DNA of 64,000 bases from Nakazawaea peltata (lineage: Eukaryota > Ascomycota > Pichiomycetes > Alaninales > Pachysolenaceae): the NCBI GenBank assembly GCA_001599355.1, contig BCGQ01000005.1, forward strand, positions 934,222 through 998,221, written 5' to 3'. This document shows positions 58,910-64,000 of this stretch, in pieces. Each line of letters starts with the position of its first letter. Position 1 is the first letter of the stretch. The translations under genes and the position numbers were made by a program. The notes under the pieces were generated by a model. It saw only the letters and a program-made list of their open reading frames with translations. It did not search any database and was not told the DNA's origin.

Positions 58910-60004
58910 ATGACGACATCTATCCAAAGAACCTATATCACGGTCAAGAACTCTCCTGATAAAACATGTGTTATCGAACTCGGAAGGCCCGATTCCACTT
59001 TCGAAGTCAATGTCGATGACGATTACAACCCCCAATTGGAAGACGACGAGCTTTTACTTCACAATTTATACTTGTCAAACGACCCATCACAGAGAGTTTG
59101 GATTCAAAAGGGAATCGAAATCAAACGGTTCCCAAAGTTCCCTATATTTGAAGGTATGATCATGAAAGGCTTTGGGTTGAGTCAGATTATAAGAGCTGGT
59201 AAGAACGTTTCCGCCGATTATCAACCTGGAGAAATCGTATTTGGATTAGTCGATTGGTCTGATTACTCGGTGGTTAAGCTGTCCAATTTATTCAATAAAG
59301 TGCGAGACCTTTCGATCCCACTCCATGTCTACTTGGATACTTTGGGATTCACAGGTTTGGCTGCTTATATTGGGTTGAAAAATGTGGGTAAACTTCAAGA
59401 GGGTCAATCGGTAGTTATTTCGGCAGCTTCGGGAGCCACCGGTTCTATGGCCGTCCAATTGGCCAAAAAAGTATTCAAACTGAGGCGTGTCATCGCTATC
59501 ACAAGTTCAGAATCGAAGTGTAATTTCGTCAAGAGTTTAGGTGCCGACGTTGCAATCAACTACAAAGATAAAGATTATAGAGAACAGTTAATTAAGACCA
59601 TAGGTAAAGATTACGTCGATTGTTATATGGATCTCGTCGGAGGAGATATATTAGATTCAATGTTGGAACTCATCAAGAATCATGGTATAGTTGTCGCATG
59701 TGGAGCCATCGTAGGTTATAATGATTGTGATAATTTGGGGGTCAAAAATCTCTCAGCAGTCATTACATGTAGGCTTACAATTCAAGGATACATTGTAGGG
59801 GATTTCAGTGAAGACTATTTATCTCTGATAGGAGTAATTGCAAATCTGTTAAAGGAAGGACTCATCAAATCAGATACTAATTCTACAATGACGATCAGAG
59901 ATATCAAAGGTGATATTTCTCAAATCCCCGAGGTTTGGTCTGAGTTATTCAACTCCAAAAATAAGATTGGGAAATTATTGACTAAGATTGCTGACCCAAA
60001 TTAA
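58910..60004 (+). CDS. medium-chain NADPH-dependent reductase, PTGR/alkenal reductase type
   Basis: The 364-residue protein belongs to the zinc-free branch of the medium-chain dehydrogenase/reductase superfamily. An N-terminal GroES-like domain (about 1-145) contains NLYLSNDPSQR. The Rossmann domain has VVISAASGATGSMAVQLAKK (NADPH binding), SLGADVAINYKDKDY and YMDLVGGDILDSMLELIKNH. These fit the leukotriene B4 dehydrogenase/alkenal reductase group, with YML131W as the S. cerevisiae relative. Such enzymes reduce the C=C bond of reactive alpha,beta-unsaturated carbonyls. Its place opposite an exporter gene suggests, without proof, a shared detoxification response. Confidence 0.88.
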   Translation: MTTSIQRTYITVKNSPDKTCVIELGRPDSTFEVNVDDDYNPQLEDDELLLHNLYLSNDPSQRVWIQKGIEIKRFPKFPIFEGMIMKGFGLSQIIRAGKNVSADYQPGEIVFGLVDWSDYSVVKLSNLFNKVRDLSIPLHVYLDTLGFTGLAAYIGLKNVGKLQEGQSVVISAASGATGSMAVQLAKKVFKLRRVIAITSSESKCNFVKSLGADVAINYKDKDYREQLIKTIGKDYVDCYMDLVGGDILDSMLELIKNHGIVVACGAIVGYNDCDNLGVKNLSAVITCRLTIQGYIVGDFSEDYLSLIGVIANLLKEGLIKSDTNSTMTIRDIKGDISQIPEVWSELFNSKNKIGKLLTKIADPN

Positions 60005-60491
60005 CATTCTGCAGCTCCGTTGCCACGGCTCTATTTCCAACCTGATATCCCCACTATCCATTCCCACGGCTACATTCCATAATTGTATATCCACGGCACT
60101 ATTTTTCCAATCCCCCCCACGCTATCTGTACCCTGCAGCCGCTCCTTGCTTAAACTTTCGTCTGTGCCACGTTATTGCTGGGCTTCGCTCAATAATCTCC
60201 TCTTACAGTATATTCCATATCAGGAAATCCAACCTCTCTTCCACCATTTCCTTTTACAGTATCTTCCGCATCAGGAAATCCAAACCCTCTCCCAACGTTT
60301 CCTCATTCGGAAACAATTTCCTATCGCAGAAGTCCCAACTGGGTTTCTTTTCAAGCCTTTTTTCACTTCCTTCTCTCATGCTATGCGCACCTTCCCCCCA
60401 AAACCTCAATAGATTTTTTTTTTGTTTATGTATGGACCAATGCACCTTTATCAGAGCATCTCTTGTTGATACCGTTGAAGTATTGTAGTTG
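60005..60491. other. intergenic region upstream of protein kinase gene
   Basis: It holds a two-copy 51-bp tandem repeat (60203-60304) and a T run (about 60416-60425). An open frame running into the region (59988-60488) is low complexity and shaped by the repeat, so I do not call a gene. Confidence 0.55.
60203..60304. repeat. two-copy 51-bp tandem repeat
   Basis: Copies start ttacagtatattcc and ttacagtatcttcc and both continue with atcaggaaatcca. They differ at about ten positions. The unit is divisible by three, which keeps a frame open by chance. Confidence 0.8.
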
Positions 60492-61601
60492 ATGGGACAG
60501 GAAGAGCAAACACGAGTGGTTCCACTGTTGAATATGGAGCAGATTAGAGCTCCAGGTGGTCCAAATACCGCCATCTACTCACCTCCAACGACCCCGCTGA
60601 TGCAGCAACATGCACAATTCCCATCGGCGGCAAAGGAAGCAATAACAACCCCAACCGTGGTGGCGCCGGCGTCTCCACTGGGGTATCTCTTGACCCCGGT
60701 GACTCCTCGGAATGTGGATGAACTGTCTGTGGGGCCCACGAAACGTCTCAACTTACTTGCTGAGTTGGAGTTGAGCAAATGGGAAGTCCCGGGACTCGAA
60801 TGGTCTGGAAATGAGCAACTTGTAGGGTCCGGGTCAAATTCAAATGTTTATTGTAGTGAAGTTCTGGATGTCGTACTTAAAGTGCCTCTCTCCAAGCTGA
60901 AGAATAAGATCATGAGACAAGAACTGATGACTATGGCTCAGTTACAGCAAGAAATAGGCTGCGTATCAGATGGGACCACAAGATGGCCCTTCATCAAGTT
61001 CTTTGGGATTAAATATCTTGGAGATGAAAGATTGTGTTTAGTTCTTGAACGACTGGAATCTGATTTACAGCATTATTTAGATGGTTGTGGTGTAGTTGCT
61101 GCTGGAGCCGGTTCCGAGATCTTTATTGGTCGTGAAAGATGGTGGAATTTGTATCTGGATTTAAAGTTGGCTCTTGCAGAACTTCGTCTGCTGGATATTG
61201 TTCATTGTGATTTGAAAACTTCTAATATTCTTGTTCATGGTGATCATTTCAAGGTATGTGATTTCAGTTCTGCTAAATCCATCGAAGATTCATCACTTGA
61301 CCCAGAAACCACACTTCAATTTTTAGCACCTGAATTGTTACATCTTGGTAACAAATCGAATCATAATTTCTCGACGGATTTATACTCGGCTGGGTTGATA
61401 TTGTTACATGCAGCTACCGGTCGTCAACCATATGAGGATTATCTTAGTAGTAGTATGATCAGATTAATGACTATGATCAAGGGAAATATGGTATTGGAAG
61501 TACTAGATCTGCATAGTGTTCATATTTTAAGACAAAATCCTGATATTTATGCAATTTTAAAGAGGATTCTTGTTCAGAGATGTGATTTGGATGAGTTATG
61601 A
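60492..61601 (+). CDS. divergent Ser/Thr protein kinase with DFS in place of DFG
   Basis: From ATG 60492 the protein has 369 residues. A Pro/Thr-rich N-terminus (with SPPTTPLM and TPVTPRN, possible CDK or MAPK sites) precedes a compact kinase domain (about 95-369). It shows a glycine loop GSGSNSNVY, VVLKVPLSKL with the ATP Lys, catalytic HCDLKTSN, and APELL. The Mg-binding motif reads DFS (in KVCDFSSAKS) instead of DFG. The catalytic Asp, Asn and Lys are kept, so activity is likely. I cannot assign an orthologue; Isr1-like or Cak1-like groups are possible. The C-terminus ends shortly after the kinase core. Confidence 0.8.
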   Translation: MGQEEQTRVVPLLNMEQIRAPGGPNTAIYSPPTTPLMQQHAQFPSAAKEAITTPTVVAPASPLGYLLTPVTPRNVDELSVGPTKRLNLLAELELSKWEVPGLEWSGNEQLVGSGSNSNVYCSEVLDVVLKVPLSKLKNKIMRQELMTMAQLQQEIGCVSDGTTRWPFIKFFGIKYLGDERLCLVLERLESDLQHYLDGCGVVAAGAGSEIFIGRERWWNLYLDLKLALAELRLLDIVHCDLKTSNILVHGDHFKVCDFSSAKSIEDSSLDPETTLQFLAPELLHLGNKSNHNFSTDLYSAGLILLHAATGRQPYEDYLSSSMIRLMTMIKGNMVLEVLDLHSVHILRQNPDIYAILKRILVQRCDLDEL

Positions 61602-61645
61602 TTGGATAGCTGTCCTATCGATACATTGAATTGGCCTTTCACCCT

Positions 61646-61760
61646 GGCAATACGATCATATACCGGCAATACCATAATATACCCGGCAATGCCATCATAT
61701 ACCCAGCAATGCCATCATATACCCAGCAATGCCATCATATACCCAGCAATACCTAATATG
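61646..61760. repeat. 20-bp tandem repeat, about 5 copies
   Basis: Copies of agcaatgccatcatataccc run head to tail right after the kinase gene's stop. The three central copies are almost identical and the outer ones are degenerate. Confidence 0.9.
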
Positions 61761-62424
61761 TCTGCTAACACCTCAGTGCCATGATACCATAATATCCCCT
61801 AATATGCTAATACGATACCCCTAATACCCATACCAATTGTACCAGTCAATAATAATACCCAAAATCCATAATGGAAATAATATTTAATAATTTAAATGAT
61901 GTTTAGAATATTGTAGATATAACTTAAAGTGAGAATGTTCCCTTGATCTTTCCTTGATCTCACTCTTGATCATCCCTTGATATGACTGAGTGTATTTTCT
62001 AATTTTAGATCACTACCTAAATTTAGATAATGATTTGATGAGCTAAATTTAGATCTATTTTATGTCCTTCGCTAACTCCCCTCTATCTGCCCATCGCTTT
62101 TGGTACCTCCACCATCTGGTCTCTGCGCAGTTTCGTTACATGCTCTTTCCTTCTCTCGTCCTACAACCAATTTCATCCACCTGTCAAATCCATTTTCTGG
62201 TTCAATAAATTCCGTCGGAAAAACGTCATTTCCGATCTTTTTCCGACAATTCCTTCTTGCCATAACATTTACAGATGAGATCATTGAGTAATTTGGATTC
62301 AGTTCAATTTGATTTTCTTTACATTATTTCTTCTTTCCTTCGGCTCTTCATTCCTTCAGCTCTCGAATCATTCATCTCTTTATTTTTTCATCTCGTTGAT
62401 ATCTTCACATCTTCGGTTCTTCAT

Positions 62425-62630
62425 TTTTGTCTTCCTCCCTTCTATCCCTCTCCCCTCTGTCTCTCTACCTCTCTGTCTCTCTCCCCTTCTCCTTTTCCTT
62501 CCACCCCCTTTCCACCCCCTTTCCATCCCTTTTTCCCTTCCTTTTCCCTTCCTTTTCCCTTCCTTTTCCCTTCCTTTTCCCTCCCTCTCTCTCCCTCTCT
62601 CTCTCCCTCCCTCCCTCTTCCCCCTGTCTC
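62425..62630 (+). repeat. polypyrimidine tract with 10-11 bp repeats
   Basis: Nearly 200 bp of T and C only, with ttcccttcct units in tandem (about 62530-62580), lie 120-320 bp upstream of FHL1. Such homopurine-homopyrimidine stretches can form triplex DNA. Confidence 0.8.
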
Positions 62631-62747
62631 TAAAAGAAATTTTTTGCTCTAAAAATTTTTCCTCCCATCACTTTAATCTCTTCACGTGGACAAGTTCAAT
62701 CGTGGTGGGATCTTCAATCTATTCACCTTCAAATATTCTCCGACACG

Positions 62748-64000
62748 ATGAACGAGTCTGATGGTCATGGTCATGGCCATTTCTCAGACTTGCAACTCAA
62801 TGCATTGATGGGAAACTCCCCCTCTCAACAACCACAACTCGACGACAAACATGACCTTGATTCGACACTTTTCAACCTCTTGAGCAGTGAGGCAAACTCG
62901 GCAAATTCCACTCCCGAACCTCCTAGTCTAACTCAGCTTCTGAATCTGCAAGTCCTGCCTCCTGTGGTGGCGGCTCAGGTCGTTATGGCTAAGGGCGCTT
63001 CCCAATCTACTAAGAAACTGCTGCCTCCTGTAGTGCTGCTGAAGGTTATCAAGGCAAAGAGAGATCTTCTGGGCACATCCACAACCACAACAACAACAAC
63101 CACTGACACAGATCCTCAAGACGATCCTCAAGCTGATGACCTCGAACCTGAAGATGATGACGATTCCTCCAGAATCTCCCTGTATGCTCGTCTAGACTTC
63201 CCCAATTTCACGTTCTACGTCCAAACTTTACAAGTATTGCTTGGGCGTAAGATCGATAACGATCATGATAACTCAGTCGACGTCCATTTGGGCTCAACTA
63301 AGGCCATCTCACGTAAACATGGTAAGATTTTCTACAATTTTGGTACTCAAAGATTCGAGTTGAGTATTTTAGGGCGAAATGGAGCCTTTGTAGACGAGAC
63401 TTTTGTCGAAACTGGCGTCACATTGCCATTAAAGAACAACACCAAGATCCAAATAGGTGAAATTCCATTCCAATTTGTCTTACCTACACCTAATTCCAAG
63501 ACCAAGAAGAACTCCAAGAGGAAACAGATCAACCCATCGGATGCGATCAGCATGAAATCAAGCTTTTATAATAGCAGTAGTACGGCAAATTCACCTAGAG
63601 TTGGTAGACATCTTTCTACTGACTCTGTGAGTGCTAAAATCAAGGAAGAATCACCTTCGGGAACGGGAAATACCACAGCTATAACGACTCCAATAATACA
63701 ACCATCACAGAATGTTAGTCAATCTCAGGCTCAGATCGTATCTCAACCTCAAGGTGAGGGTCTGACTCAACTTTCAGCTGAGACTTCAGGTCAACTTCAG
63801 ACTCCATCTCTGGGCCAATCTCTGGGCCAGTCCCTGTCCCAAAGTCTCTCTCAACCCACAGACTCAAAGAAACCAAAAGAAAAACCTCCAAAGAAAGTCA
63901 AACAACCAAAGAAAGTTTACACCCTCGAAGAGATCCCAGAACAATACCGTACCAAACCAAACCATTCCTACTCTCATCTCATTGCTATGTGCTTGAAAGA
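62748..64000 (+). CDS. FHL1: forkhead-like ribosomal protein gene regulator, 5' part
   Basis: The frame opens at ATG 62748 (MNESDGHGHG) and runs 417 codons to the window edge. An FHA domain (about residues 145-245) contains DFPNFTFYVQTLQVLLGRK, SRKHGKIFYNFGTQRFEL and GRNGAFVDETF, close to S. cerevisiae Fhl1. A Ser/Gln-rich linker follows, then a basic KKPKEKPPKKVKQPKK segment, and the forkhead domain starts at about residue 403 (KPNHSYSHLIAM). Fhl1 sits on ribosomal protein promoters and recruits Ifh1 (active) or Crf1 (repressing) through the FHA domain. Several CTG codons in the region LLPPVVLLKV (about 63018-63050) would be Ala here, giving KKAAPPVVAAKV. Confidence 0.94.
   Translation, partial: MNESDGHGHGHFSDLQLNALMGNSPSQQPQLDDKHDLDSTLFNLLSSEANSANSTPEPPSLTQLLNLQVLPPVVAAQVVMAKGASQSTKKLLPPVVLLKVIKAKRDLLGTSTTTTTTTTDTDPQDDPQADDLEPEDDDDSSRISLYARLDFPNFTFYVQTLQVLLGRKIDNDHDNSVDVHLGSTKAISRKHGKIFYNFGTQRFELSILGRNGAFVDETFVETGVTLPLKNNTKIQIGEIPFQFVLPTPNSKTKKNSKRKQINPSDAISMKSSFYNSSSTANSPRVGRHLSTDSVSAKIKEESPSGTGNTTAITTPIIQPSQNVSQSQAQIVSQPQGEGLTQLSAETSGQLQTPSLGQSLGQSLSQSLSQPTDSKKPKEKPPKKVKQPKKVYTLEEIPEQYRTKPNHSYSHLIAMCLK

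Larger units (their letters stand above)
61602..62747. other. FHL1 promoter region with polypyrimidine tract
   Basis: This 1.15-kb region contains the 20-bp repeat, an A/T-rich part with cttgatctc and aaatttagat repeats (about 61930-62060), and a T/C-only stretch (about 62425-62630) with cttcctttcc copies. Open frames there are all pyrimidine-derived. An A/T-rich block precedes the FHL1 ATG. Confidence 0.55.

Noticed and set aside
59988-60488. Open frame of 166 codons before the kinase gene
   Set aside because: It overlaps the reductase stop, and a 51-bp repeat (multiple of three) keeps it open. Composition is Ser/Phe/Pro-rich without a domain.
62275-62761. Several frames in the pyrimidine tract upstream of FHL1
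   Set aside because: T/C-only DNA has no stop codons, so these frames are expected by composition.

Overview
This window is nuclear chromosomal DNA of a budding yeast (Saccharomycotina). It is gene dense, with 30 protein genes and about 2 kb per gene. Only three genes show introns, and all three use yeast-type splice signals (GTATGT or GTAAGT donors, a perfect TACTAAC branch point, 11-12 nt to the acceptor). The one tRNA is an initiator tRNA-Met that matches the S. cerevisiae initiator as I remember it. The most telling signal is the genetic code. In-frame CTG codons repeatedly fall where orthologues have alanine: DRS2 residues 895, 908, 909 and 923; DUS3 residues 316, 317, 319 and 322; several CYC8 TPR positions; the COQ5 C-terminus. 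That points to the CUG-Ala clade (Pachysolen, Nakazawaea, Peterozyma; NCBI table 26). I cannot tell the genus. All products below should be read with CTG as Ala.

Layout, left to right. 1-4.8 kb: 5' end of TPD3 (PP2A scaffold), a tail-anchored Pex15/Pex26-like peroxin, ECM3 and YET3. 4.9-9.4 kb: DUS3 and DUS4 (tRNA dihydrouridine synthases) head to head, a candidate C/D box snoRNA, and spliced RPL31. 9.7-14.8 kb: a TRAPPC12-like protein, RXT3 (Rpd3L complex) and a Gag1-clamp-like protein. 15.5-18.2 kb: a secreted Ser/Ala/Tyr-repeat wall protein ending in a fungal cellulose-binding module, with one apparent frameshift and an N in its repeats. 20.4-28.3 kb: a PAS kinase and CAT8. 28.5-34.6 kb: MED1, COQ5 and CYC8. 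34.6-41.7 kb: seipin, SFP1, a 2.8 kb intergenic region and a bHLH factor. 41.9-49.3 kb: initiator tRNA, PIF1 and the flippase DRS2. 49.7-56.3 kb: homocysteine methyltransferase, RSO55 and MRPL4 head to head, a spliced coiled-coil protein with a 13-nt first exon, and SEC39. 56.5-64 kb: an MFS exporter, an MDR-type reductase, a divergent protein kinase, and the 5' part of FHL1.

Several genes connect. CAT8 and the PAS kinase both belong to carbon and energy control. CYC8, RXT3 and MED1 are general transcription machinery. SFP1 and FHL1 are the classical regulators of ribosomal protein genes such as RPL31, whose promoter here carries Tbf1-like and Cbf1-like sites. SEC39, the TRAPPC12-like protein, DRS2 and YET3 act in the secretory pathway. 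I found no transposon, LTR element, CRISPR array or bacterial insertion. The non-genic DNA is mostly short tandem repeats and purine/pyrimidine-skewed tracts.
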